Assembly (NCBI RefSeq): GCF_900116345.1
Contig: NZ_FPAH01000030.1
Coordinates: forward strand, 1 to 35,736
From: Succinivibrio dextrinosolvens
Lineage (GTDB): Bacteria; Pseudomonadota; Gammaproteobacteria; Enterobacterales; Succinivibrionaceae
Reading direction: 5' to 3'
Length of the DNA stretch: 35,736 bases
Part shown: positions 18,591-25,955 of the stretch, piece after piece
Numbering within the stretch: position 1 is the first letter of the stretch
Layout: each line of letters starts with the position of its first letter
Notes under the pieces: model-generated
Told to the model about the DNA's origin: nothing
The model's database searches: none
What the model saw: only the letters and a program-made list of their open reading frames with translations
Translations under genes and position numbers: made by a program

Positions 18591-18665
18591 CTGTTAAGAT
18601 GCTAGCCAATTGATTCCATTTAGAATTTTTTTGGTGTATTATGTACAGGTTCACTTAAGACTAAT

Positions 18666-18739
18666 GCGAGTGTAGTTCAATGGTAGAACTGTAGCTTCCC
18701 AAGCTACTAACGCGGGTCCGATTCCCGTCACTCGCTCCA
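18666..18739 (+). tRNA. tRNA-Gly (anticodon CCC)
   Basis: Full cloverleaf of 74 bases: acceptor GCGAGTG/CACTCGC pairs perfectly, the D-arm is GTTC/GAAC with GG in the loop, the anticodon stem is GTAGC/GCTAC with loop TTCCCAA, the T-stem is GCGGG/CCCGT, and CCA is encoded. It closely resembles E. coli glyU. The T-loop reads TCCGATT instead of TTCGATT, so the base at position 55, normally a pseudouridine, is C. A possible -10 TATTAT lies at 18637-18642 with a poor -35. Confidence 0.93.
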
Positions 18740-18910
18740 TACGTTCTTATAATATAATATTCAGAAAACAAAACAACACTAAGCTCTCTTCCCTATTTCT
18801 GCAAAAAAATTTAGAGGCAGGTTCTGTTTACGAAGTTTTATATTTATGCTTTGTAATGCTTCTAACCTAAACTATATGGTAAAGACTCTTCTGAATGATG
18901 TGGTATAAGT

Positions 18911-20026
18911 ATGGTCCGTTCTCTTATAAAAATTTTCAGCTTATTCTGTCTGGGATGTTTTGTAACAACATCTGTCTTTGCTGATGAAAAGAAATCAGAA
19001 GAACTTCCTAAGATTAAGGTCACCATGTTGCTGGAGCATGAGGGCTTTCTGGCATGGTACGCAAAGGAAAACGGCTGGGATAAGAAATTAGGTTTTGAAA
19101 TTGAGCTGAACATCTGCGATGTAAGCGGAGTTGAGATCATGAATCAGCACAATAATAATTTCAAAGCCTGGAATATCACATCTGTTTCAAGCACACCACT
19201 TATAACCGCCAGCAATAATTCATCTTTTGAAATCATTGGACTTGCCAATGATGAATCAACCTCTACACAGGTATTTGTAAGATCTGACAGCGAAATTCTC
19301 AAGCACAAGGGCTGGAATGCAGACTATCCAAATGTCTATGGTTCTCCAGACACTATTTCAGGAAAAACCTTTTATGTAAAAAGAATGACTTCAAGCGAAT
19401 ATGTTCTGGCAAAATGGCTGGAAATCTTTGATCTGGATTTTTCTGATATAGTGGTGATTGATAAGCCTGGTATGGCCGCATTGGATGCAATGAACAGAGG
19501 AACAGGAGAGGGAATGGCCTTATGGTCACCGGATACATTTGATGCCGAAAAGCAGGGATACAGATCAGTAACCTCAGCACGTATGGCTGAAGCAGAAATT
19601 CCTCTTATGTTAATAGTAGACAAGGACTTTGCTGCAGAAAACGAAGAACTGGTGGCAAAATTCCTTGCAACATACCTTATGGCTGTAAATGCACAGGAAG
19701 ATGGCTACAAAAAGCTCGTAAAGGCCTATCAGAAATTTCTTAAAACCTATGCTGATAAGGATTATCCGGAAGATTTCTGTCTATTTGATCTGAGAAATCA
19801 CGCCGTATTCGATCTTGAAAAACAGCTAGACTTATTCGCTACAAAGGGACATAGAAAAAGTATCATCAATAAGCTAGAACGAAACATTACCAGTAGTATG
19901 GTTCTTTATTTGAATGACAACATCAGTGAAGAGAGCTGTAATATCTATAAGCTGAAAAGTCCAAGAAATATAACGGACAAATACCTAGTAATGGCAAAAC
20001 CTTATCTAAAAAAACTAAAAGACTGA
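18911..20026 (+). CDS. Orphan periplasmic substrate-binding protein (NMT1/SsuA-like)
   Basis: Secreted binding protein with a signal peptide (MVRSLIKIFSLF..., predicted cut after VFA at 22-24) and a type II periplasmic-binding fold of the ABC SsuA/TauA/ThiY (NMT1) sort. Visible features are KIKVTMLLEHEGFLAWYAKENGWDKK near the start of the mature part, an AWNITSVSST ligand loop, the hinge KTFYVKRMTSSEYVLAKWL, and a C-terminal helical tail. These proteins bring small organic ligands to an ABC permease. No permease or ATPase gene is adjacent, so it either works with a distant transporter or serves as a sensor partner. The ligand is not evident. It is convergent with the EAL-domain gene. Confidence 0.65.
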   Translation: MVRSLIKIFSLFCLGCFVTTSVFADEKKSEELPKIKVTMLLEHEGFLAWYAKENGWDKKLGFEIELNICDVSGVEIMNQHNNNFKAWNITSVSSTPLITASNNSSFEIIGLANDESTSTQVFVRSDSEILKHKGWNADYPNVYGSPDTISGKTFYVKRMTSSEYVLAKWLEIFDLDFSDIVVIDKPGMAALDAMNRGTGEGMALWSPDTFDAEKQGYRSVTSARMAEAEIPLMLIVDKDFAAENEELVAKFLATYLMAVNAQEDGYKKLVKAYQKFLKTYADKDYPEDFCLFDLRNHAVFDLEKQLDLFATKGHRKSIINKLERNITSSMVLYLNDNISEESCNIYKLKSPRNITDKYLVMAKPYLKKLKD

Positions 20027-20031
20027 CATTT

Positions 20032-20051
20032 AATATACAGAATTGTGTATT
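20032..20051. terminator. Possible bidirectional terminator between convergent genes
   Basis: AATATACA (20032-20039) pairs with TGTGTATT (20044-20051) through 8 pairs, one of them G-T, around a GAAT loop. It lies between the convergent binding-protein and EAL genes. AT-rich and short, so only a candidate. Confidence 0.35.
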
Positions 20052-20085
20052 TATAATTGAATATATTACGTTGTCTTCGATATAT

Positions 20086-21756
20086 CTAAAAGAAAAGTTC
20101 CTTTTCTATCAATGCCTTAAGCTCGTCAAAAATAACAGGTTTTGAATAGAAAAAGCCCTGTATGCTCCTAACCTGATATTTTCTGACCCTGTCACGCATC
20201 ATCTCGTTTTCTATTCCTTCAACACAGACACCTGCACCATATGCAGAAGCTATTTCTGTTATACTTTTTATAAATAGCTCAGATTTATCGTTATCGCATA
20301 TATCTCGTACGAAAGCACGGTCGATCTTGATAATGTCAAAAGGAATATTTTTTACAACCCATAGGGAAGAAAAACCGGTTCCAAAATCATCCAGAGCAAG
20401 CCTAATACCGAAAGACTGAAGAGAGAAAGCAATTCTTGCCAAGAGCTCCATATCTAAAAGCCTGCAGCGTTCTGTAACCTCAAGACAGAGATTCTTTGGA
20501 GGGAAACCTGTCGACTCAACAAGAGAAATTACATCATTTACAAAGTTGCTCTGTTCACACTGAGAATAAGCCAGATTAACACTTACAATAAAATCCGGAT
20601 TGGCTTTCACTATTTCAAGAGAATCAAGCATTGCCTGTTTTAAAATCCATTTACCCAGTACCGGAAAGACATTATCATTCTCCAGTACCGGAATAAACTC
20701 ATCCGGATAAACTTCTCCCAATCGGCTGTTTTCCCATCTTATAAGAGCCTCTGCTCCCCTTATTTTTTCAGACACAGCATCAACTATAGGCTGATACTTT
20801 AAAAAGAAGCCTTTGAAGTTATCAACCACAGAGTTTCTTATTGTGTTGATTTTAATAAGTTTTTCTCTGTCAGACTGATCTAATTTATCGTTAAAATCCA
20901 CCAGAGCTCCATGCCGTTGATTTTTTGAAACCTGATATGAATAGTTTAGACAGGAATAGATGGTCTTATTAGTAATATTAAAGAAATCAAGATTCATTAC
21001 ACTGCCACATAAAGACAGTGTAACTCTTGTACCATTCACAGAGTAGGAACGCATTCTTTCCTGAACCTGTTTATACACTCTGTGTATTTGCTCAATAGAC
21101 TGATGCTCGGTGATTATCGCAAATCTGGTTCCATCAAGACGGTATACCTGATCATTTGGATCTGATATTCTCTGAAGTAGTCTAGCAGCGTGCTGTAACA
21201 CCCTGTTTCCAAAGGTGTAGCCATAAATATTGTTAATATTAAGGAACTGCGTAAAACCAAGCATTATCACGTTACATGAGGTTCGTGATGACAGAATTGT
21301 ATTGAGATCAAGGAAGAATCCATACTGATTCTTAAGTCCAGTCAGCATGTCATACTGAATTTCAATTCCATGATTGGTAATAGCTCCACAGAAATACTCA
21401 GGTTCTCCTTTTTCATTTTTTAGCACCACCCCCCTGCAGGTGCATACCACATATTCACCGAATCTGTTACGAGCTCTATACTGAAGATTATGCGAATTCT
21501 GATCCCCATTGAACAATTTCTTTACATCGGAAATAAACTCTTCTCTATCATCAGGATGAATATGGGATGCCCAGATTTCTCCCGCATTTGTCATATATTC
21601 TGAAGGAAGGGAGAAATAATTAACCGAATCCCTGTTCCAGCGAGAAAGGTCTTTTTTCATATCACATACATACACATAATTCGCAGAGGATACGTATGAA
21701 AAAGCCTCAAAAAGCGAATCTAGGATCTGTTGACTTTTAGAATTGTTATTACCCAT
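20086..21756 (-). CDS. PAS - degenerate GGDEF - EAL protein, probable c-di-GMP phosphodiesterase
   Basis: Cytoplasmic three-domain protein of 556 aa with no membrane segment. A PAS-like sensor covers about 20-130 (HIHPDDREEF at 65-74 is typical of the PAS_3 fold). A GGDEF domain covers about 135-290, but its signature reads RLDGTRF (206-212) instead of RxGGDEF, so cyclase activity is not expected. The EAL domain at about 300-550 keeps the key residues: EAL at 336-338, Asn394, Glu426 (EVTE), Asp456-Asp457 (DDFGTG), Lys477, Glu513 (EGIE) and Gln533. It should therefore break down cyclic di-GMP, with the PAS domain as input and the GGDEF domain perhaps as a GTP sensor. The start has no obvious ribosome site. 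Confidence 0.87.
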   Translation of the reverse strand: MGNNNSKSQQILDSLFEAFSYVSSANYVYVCDMKKDLSRWNRDSVNYFSLPSEYMTNAGEIWASHIHPDDREEFISDVKKLFNGDQNSHNLQYRARNRFGEYVVCTCRGVVLKNEKGEPEYFCGAITNHGIEIQYDMLTGLKNQYGFFLDLNTILSSRTSCNVIMLGFTQFLNINNIYGYTFGNRVLQHAARLLQRISDPNDQVYRLDGTRFAIITEHQSIEQIHRVYKQVQERMRSYSVNGTRVTLSLCGSVMNLDFFNITNKTIYSCLNYSYQVSKNQRHGALVDFNDKLDQSDREKLIKINTIRNSVVDNFKGFFLKYQPIVDAVSEKIRGAEALIRWENSRLGEVYPDEFIPVLENDNVFPVLGKWILKQAMLDSLEIVKANPDFIVSVNLAYSQCEQSNFVNDVISLVESTGFPPKNLCLEVTERCRLLDMELLARIAFSLQSFGIRLALDDFGTGFSSLWVVKNIPFDIIKIDRAFVRDICDNDKSELFIKSITEIASAYGAGVCVEGIENEMMRDRVRKYQVRSIQGFFYSKPVIFDELKALIEKELFF

Positions 21757-22010
21757 ATCAAGAAAAAACTCAATGAGAAAATACAGACATACCTACTGAG
21801 ATTTTATTTGAAAGAAAGATGTTCTGTGATACTTGAAGATCACAAGTTTTTAAAGTTCGAAGAGTATTTGTGCAGAATTGAATGGTCTATCAAGAGGTTT
21901 GTATATTTCATTTGACATTTAGAAAAAAGTCATTCAATTTTTGATATACCTGATAGGCGCATATAAATGCTTATTTTAGAAGGTATAAAAAAAATTTTTT
22001 CATTTTATAG

Positions 22011-22038
22011 TTGACGACCGTTTTTTAAGTTATATAAT
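22011..22038 (+). promoter_or_regulatory. Strong sigma-70 promoter of tRNA-Ala
   Basis: TTGACG (22011-22016) and a perfect TATAAT (22033-22038) are separated by 16 bases, about 50 bases before the tRNA. A GC-containing stretch after the -10 could act as a discriminator. The 200 bases before this, down to the EAL gene start, show nothing else. Confidence 0.8.
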
Positions 22039-22086
22039 GTAACGGCTTTCAGACATGGACGTACGTTCATTCTGAACCACATAAGT

Positions 22087-22162
22087 GGGGGTATAGCTCA
22101 GTTGGGAGAGCATCTGCTTTGCAAGCAGAGGGTCATCGGTTCGATCCCGTTTACCTCCACCA
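22087..22162 (+). tRNA. tRNA-Ala (anticodon TGC)
   Basis: 76-base cloverleaf: acceptor GGGGGTA/TACCTCC includes the G3-U70 wobble that marks alanine tRNAs. The anticodon stem is TCTGC/GCAGA with loop TTTGCAA, the T-loop is a normal TTCGATC, and CCA is encoded. The T-stem contains one T-T mismatch (22136 with 22150). It stands alone and not inside an rRNA operon as far as the window shows. Confidence 0.95.
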
Positions 22163-22171
22163 TCCATCGAT

Positions 22172-22212
22172 ATCCAAATCAATACATTGAATACTTAGAA
22201 GTTCATTTGGAT
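22172..22212 (+). terminator. Possible terminator after tRNA-Ala
   Basis: ATCCAAAT (22172-22179) pairs with ATTTGGAT (22205-22212) across a 25-base loop and is followed by a T/G-rich stretch. A weak candidate; no better hairpin is visible between the tRNA and the DeoR gene. Confidence 0.3.
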
Positions 22213-22382
22213 TCTGTCATTGTGTTTTGTTGTTTTCTAATTTAATCGGAACTTTCTGATATAGTCAGCTATTTTCTGTTCGCTTAATAAAAATAAAGGT
22301 GAATTGATCTTAAAAAAACATCATGACATTGGAATCAAAACGAAAATCAAATCAGAATTCTAGTTACAATTCAGAAGAAGAA

Positions 22383-23153
22383 TCAGGCATCCTCAACCAA
22401 AGTAAGCTTAATTCCAAGATTAACCAGTGCTGTCTTTGCATCTTCAGGCAGGCCAATATCAGTAATCATTTCGGTAAGTTTAGTAAGCTCTGCCACTCTG
22501 TATACAGCAACCTTATTGTATTTAGAAGAATCACAAATAAGAACCTTATGCATGGATGAATCCATGGCAGCCTGTTTGACCAGAACCTTATCCGAATCAG
22601 GAGTAGTTATTCCTCTTAAATCCCAGGAAGAGCATGACAGAAAAGCGTAATCCATATTAAGGTAACTTAAAGTTCTATATGCGAATATTCCTACTGATGA
22701 TCGAGTATCACGTCTTACTTCACCACCTATATGAATGATATTGGCAGAACTGTTCTGAGCAAGAAAACCGACAATGTCAAAATCATTGGTAACCACAGTA
22801 AGATTCTTGCGATCTGTAATGTGATGAGCCAAAGCTAAAGAAGTAGTACCTTCATCAAGATAGATACACTGACCATCCTGTACATATGAGGCAGCTCTCT
22901 CACCAATTCTGTTTTTTTCCTCAGGCGCAAAATTCTCTTTAATCTGAACAGAAAGATCATGTATCAGCTGATTTGGCAATCTCACACCACCAGTCACAGA
23001 TTCAACAAGTTTATTCTGCTCCAATATCTGAAGATCACGTCTTATTGTCATATGAGATACATTCAGGAGCCTGACAAGATCATTAATACTTAAGACTCCA
23101 TTATTCTCTTTTATAAGAGAAAGAATTCTTTGTTGTCTTTCGGCAGGAATCAT
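22383..23153 (-). CDS. DeoR/GlpR-family transcriptional repressor
   Basis: Sugar-responsive repressor with an N-terminal helix-turn-helix (LSINDLVRLLNVSHMTIRRDL, about residues 20-40 from the chosen start) and a C-terminal DeoR sensor domain. The sensor keeps the ligand-loop pattern YLDEGTTSLALAHHI, VVTNDFDI, IIHIGGEVRRDTRSSVG and ADSSK-like CDSSKYNK. The ATG at 23153 is preferred over TTG at 23180, giving 256 aa; an AAAGGG lies about a dozen bases upstream. Family members usually sense a phosphorylated sugar intermediate. It is divergent from the dehydrogenase-aldolase-kinase-TRAP operon, which is its likely target. The signal may be the product of the FGGY kinase (inference). Confidence 0.88.
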   Translation of the reverse strand: MIPAERQQRILSLIKENNGVLSINDLVRLLNVSHMTIRRDLQILEQNKLVESVTGGVRLPNQLIHDLSVQIKENFAPEEKNRIGERAASYVQDGQCIYLDEGTTSLALAHHITDRKNLTVVTNDFDIVGFLAQNSSANIIHIGGEVRRDTRSSVGIFAYRTLSYLNMDYAFLSCSSWDLRGITTPDSDKVLVKQAAMDSSMHKVLICDSSKYNKVAVYRVAELTKLTEMITDIGLPEDAKTALVNLGIKLTLVEDA

Positions 23154-23212
23154 TATTCTTATATACCCTTTGTTTGCCAAATAAATATTTAAAAATGTTT
23201 AAAACTAAAGGC

Positions 23213-23218
23213 AGTATA
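23213..23218 (-). promoter_or_regulatory. Possible -10 element of the DeoR gene
   Basis: TATACT on the minus strand, about 60 bases before the ATG. The -35 region is AT-rich without a good match to TTGACA, so this is only a candidate. Confidence 0.3.
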
Positions 23219-23589
23219 ACATAATTGTTATGAATTGAATTCAAAACCTATATTTTTCTTACCAATATTTAACATATATCACTATTATCTAATTCACATA
23301 TATTATTATCTATTTGTTTTTAATACATTTATTCGTTTTAAATAATTATAACTTTTTAACATAAATCTCTAAAAACATAATCACATCATTTATAACAATT
23401 CAAAAGAAAACTCGACATAAAATCTTCGATAAATCCTTCTTCTTCTTGCATTTTTATATAAATATCAATAGAAAGACTCACCGTAATTTTTTAGTTATTC
23501 GTGTTGTTTATAGTTTTTTTGTTTCATTTATTTCATTGTTATATAAGACATTTATAAACATTCTTAAACAAGATATTAGTCAAAATATC

Positions 23590-23609
23590 TTATGCAAAAA
23601 CTTGCATAA
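23590..23609. promoter_or_regulatory. Palindromic operator candidate TTATGCAA-N4-TTGCATAA
   Basis: A perfect 8-bp inverted repeat with a 4-base spacer (AAAC) is followed one base later by a further GCATAA half-site (23611-23616). It lies in the divergent regulatory region, about 150 bases before the CRP-like site. It is too distinct from the TTTAACACT motif to be the same protein's site, so it may bind a second regulator. Confidence 0.45.
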
Positions 23610-23734
23610 AGCATAAGGATCACACAATTCCAGGATAAACTCTTGCGAATGTGAAAACAAATTACCTTTATTAAGATTTTGCTTTTATATTGGTGATATT
23701 GAATACTTTTTTATAATATTTTAACAAATCTTAA

Positions 23735-23759
23735 CATTATGTGATAAATGTCACTTTTA
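23735..23759. promoter_or_regulatory. CRP (cAMP receptor protein) site
   Basis: TGTGA-TAAATG-TCAC (23740-23754) matches the CRP consensus TGTGA-N6-TCACA in nine of ten core positions and is flanked by AT-rich sequence. Its centre is 41.5 bases upstream of the start predicted from the TATCAT box at 23777-23782, the classical class II geometry. Confidence 0.7.
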
Positions 23760-23776
23760 TTTTGTGAAAAGACGAA

Positions 23777-23782
23777 TATCAT
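23777..23782 (+). promoter_or_regulatory. Predicted CRP-dependent promoter P1 (-10 box)
   Basis: TATCAT with no recognisable -35, as expected when CRP occupies that position. Transcription would start near 23789, directly before the first 15-mer operator. Confidence 0.5.
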
Positions 23783-23789
23783 GAAAACC

Positions 23790-23804
23790 AACTTAAGTGT
23801 TAAA
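23790..23804. promoter_or_regulatory. Operator candidate A for the DeoR-type repressor
   Basis: AACTTAAGTGTTAAA, whose reverse complement is TTTAACACTTAAGTT. It matches operator C (23895-23909) at 14 of 15 positions in opposite orientation. It sits at +1 to +16 of predicted promoter P1, a natural place for repression. Confidence 0.5.
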
Positions 23805-23886
23805 GATTATCAAGTTTTTCGAAAACAAAAGATTAGATTTAAGTTTTACTTGTGTTCTTTCAATAAGTTAAAGACTGGTTAAACAC

Positions 23887-23892
23887 TATAAT
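23887..23892 (+). promoter_or_regulatory. Predicted promoter P2 (-10 box)
   Basis: A perfect TATAAT with a poor -35 lies inside a TTAAACACTATAA copy of the operator-like motif and 70 bases before the dehydrogenase start. The next operator copy (C) overlaps the predicted start. Confidence 0.45.
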
Positions 23893-23894
23893 TT

Positions 23895-23909
23895 TTTAAC
23901 ACTAAAGTT
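23895..23909. promoter_or_regulatory. Operator candidate C for the DeoR-type repressor
   Basis: TTTAACACTAAAGTT, near-identical to operator A in inverted orientation and 90 bases downstream of it. This arrangement suits repression by DNA looping or by a tetrameric repressor (inference from the sequence arrangement). Confidence 0.5.
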
Positions 23910-23962
23910 CACAAGATAAATGCTCTCTAAACAAACATATTGAAATAGGAGAAGTTTTAAAG

Positions 23963-25012
23963 ATGAAAGCTGTTGTATTACATGGCCCAGAAAATTATCC
24001 AAACAACTATGAAGTTATGGATATTGAAAAGCCTGTATGCGGTGATGGCGATATTCTGTTAAAGATGAAGGCAGCTGCACTTTGCGGTACCGACAAAAGA
24101 ATTTTCACTGGTGCTAAGACAAAAGGTGTACGCAAGGATTCAGTCGTCGGACATGAAATCTGCGGTCTAATCGAGCAGGTTGGCAAGAATGTTAAAGGAT
24201 TTGCCGTAGGAGATAGAGTTGCAATTGCCAATGTTATCCCTTGCGGACATTGCTCAGCATGTTTATCCGGCAGAGAGAATGCATGTCTTCACAGACAGGC
24301 AATTGGTTATGAGTTCAATGGTGGCTTTGAGGAATATGTTTTAATTCCACAGGTCTGCATTGAAAGCGGCAACGTAGTAAAGCTACCTGATACCGTAAGC
24401 TATGCTGCAGGTGCTCTTATTGAGCCTCTGGCATGTTGTATCCGTGGTTTAAGAAATACCGGTACTGGTTTTAATGATACCGTTCTAATTATTGGTGCAG
24501 GTCCTATCGGATTGATGCATCTTCAGTTATCACTGATTTCAGGCGCAAGAGAAGTAATCGTAAGTGAGCTAGATCCAGAGAAACGCGCTCTTGCTCTTAA
24601 GCTAGGTGCCAAGATTGCGGTTGATCCAGCAAAAGACGATCTTGAAAAGATTGTAATGGATGAGACCAACGGCGAAGGCGTTGACAGAATTGTTATGGCA
24701 ATTGGTGTTAATGCACTTGTTGACGGCACCTTCAAGCTTGCAAAGAAAGGCGGTACCGTATGTCTGTTCGCAGGATTCCCTAAAGGCAAGATGAGTGAGT
24801 TCGATCCTAGTGTAATCCACTATAACGAACTGAACATAACCGGAAGCACAGCCTACAAGCGCATCGATTATCTGCAGGCAGCAGGAATGGTAAGCTCAGG
24901 AAAGATTGACCTGGACGCAATTGTTTCACACAAATTCAAGATTGAAGACTTCAGAAAGGCATTAGATCTGCACATGGCAGGAACCGCTCTGAAGGTTGTA
25001 ATCGAAGATTAG
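23963..25012 (+). CDS. Zinc-dependent medium-chain dehydrogenase (polyol / sugar-acid type)
   Basis: NAD(P)-dependent alcohol dehydrogenase of the sorbitol / L-idonate / threonine dehydrogenase group (349 aa). Catalytic zinc ligands are Cys41 (ALCGTDK) and His64-Glu65 (GHE). The structural zinc site is complete: Cys94, Cys97, Cys100, Cys108. The Rossmann motif is IIGAGPIG in the middle. First gene of the catabolic operon, with an AGGAG site. In this setting it most likely oxidises a secondary hydroxyl of the imported compound to a ketone. The exact substrate (hexonate, pentonate or polyol) cannot be told from motifs. The carboxylate-type transporter in the operon favours a sugar acid. Confidence 0.88.
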   Translation: MKAVVLHGPENYPNNYEVMDIEKPVCGDGDILLKMKAAALCGTDKRIFTGAKTKGVRKDSVVGHEICGLIEQVGKNVKGFAVGDRVAIANVIPCGHCSACLSGRENACLHRQAIGYEFNGGFEEYVLIPQVCIESGNVVKLPDTVSYAAGALIEPLACCIRGLRNTGTGFNDTVLIIGAGPIGLMHLQLSLISGAREVIVSELDPEKRALALKLGAKIAVDPAKDDLEKIVMDETNGEGVDRIVMAIGVNALVDGTFKLAKKGGTVCLFAGFPKGKMSEFDPSVIHYNELNITGSTAYKRIDYLQAAGMVSSGKIDLDAIVSHKFKIEDFRKALDLHMAGTALKVVIED

Positions 25013-25058
25013 TTAGTAGTTAAAGTTATTTTTATCAAATACAAGGAGATTATTTTTT

Positions 25059-25943
25059 ATGGCTACACCTATGTATGCAATGGGCAAAGCAGTACGTTTA
25101 TCACGCATGGTTAACGCAGAAAGCGGAAAAATGATGGCAATTACAGTAGATCATGCAACATCTCGTGGCATTGCTCCTATGAAAGGCATTCATGACATTC
25201 AGGGCGTAATTGACAAGATTGTTGTTGGCCGTCCAGACGCTATCACCATGACTGGCGGTATTCAGAAGCGCTGCTGGGGTCCTCATGTAGGTTCAGGTAT
25301 CAGCATCCTCCACAAGATTTCAAACTATGCTCCAACCTCTCCTACCAATGACTGTGTATTCGGTTCAGTTGATGCAGCAGTTCGTTATGGCGCAGATGCA
25401 GTTTCAATGGGCTGCATGACCTTAGGTGATTTCCAGAATGAGCAGTTCGCTCGAATCGGTGAAGTCAGCGAATACTGCGACAAGATTGGTATGCCACTGA
25501 TTGGTCACGTATATCCAAAGGGAGAGAGTGTTCCAAAGGAGAAGCAGGCTTCATGGGAAAACATCGCATACTGTGTAAGAAGCGCATGTGAGTTAGGTAT
25601 GGACGTTGTTAAGACCACCTACACTGGTGATCCAGACAGCATGGCTAAGGTTATTGCATGTGTTCCTTCATCATTCAGAGTTGTTATTCAGGGTGGTGAC
25701 ACACCTAAAGGACTACAGGGCGATGATCTGTTAATGTATTACATGCAGATGACCCGTGATGCTCTAGACGCAGGCTGTGGCGGTGTAACCATGGGTCGCT
25801 GGGTTTGGGATTCTGATGATGTAACAGCTCTTGTTATCGCATTACGTCGCTTAATTCACAAGAATTACAGTGCAAAAGAATGTATGGAGCTGTTCAAGAC
25901 AGTCAAGAACGAAAAGAATTACACTGATTACGCTGCTTTATAA
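25059..25943 (+). CDS. Class I aldolase, DhnA / LsrF-like family
   Basis: Schiff-base aldolase with TIM-barrel fold, 294 aa. The likely Schiff-base lysine is Lys185 in DVVKTTYTGD (182-191), with Asp31 in TVDHATSRG (29-37), the phosphate-loop residues IQGGDT (210-215) and GGVTMGRWVW (241-250), and GHVYPKG (149-155). The pattern is that of DhnA-type fructose-bisphosphate aldolases and LsrF, but it lies in a catabolic operon and has divergent specificity loops. It most likely splits the phosphorylated keto compound made by the neighbouring kinase into a triose phosphate and a C3 (or smaller) fragment. It is preceded by a good AAGGAG, and the kinase starts 12 bases after its stop. Confidence 0.85.
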   Translation: MATPMYAMGKAVRLSRMVNAESGKMMAITVDHATSRGIAPMKGIHDIQGVIDKIVVGRPDAITMTGGIQKRCWGPHVGSGISILHKISNYAPTSPTNDCVFGSVDAAVRYGADAVSMGCMTLGDFQNEQFARIGEVSEYCDKIGMPLIGHVYPKGESVPKEKQASWENIAYCVRSACELGMDVVKTTYTGDPDSMAKVIACVPSSFRVVIQGGDTPKGLQGDDLLMYYMQMTRDALDAGCGGVTMGRWVWDSDDVTALVIALRRLIHKNYSAKECMELFKTVKNEKNYTDYAAL

Positions 25944-25955
25944 AGAGATAAGACT

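Noticed and set aside
22323-22559. Plus-strand frame across the end of the DeoR gene
   Set aside because: Overlaps the DeoR coding region and shows no family; starts in AT-rich sequence without a good ribosome site.
23154-23962. Possible small gene in the 0.8 kb divergent region
   Set aside because: No frame with a start, ribosome site and coding character; the region is regulatory and very AT-rich.
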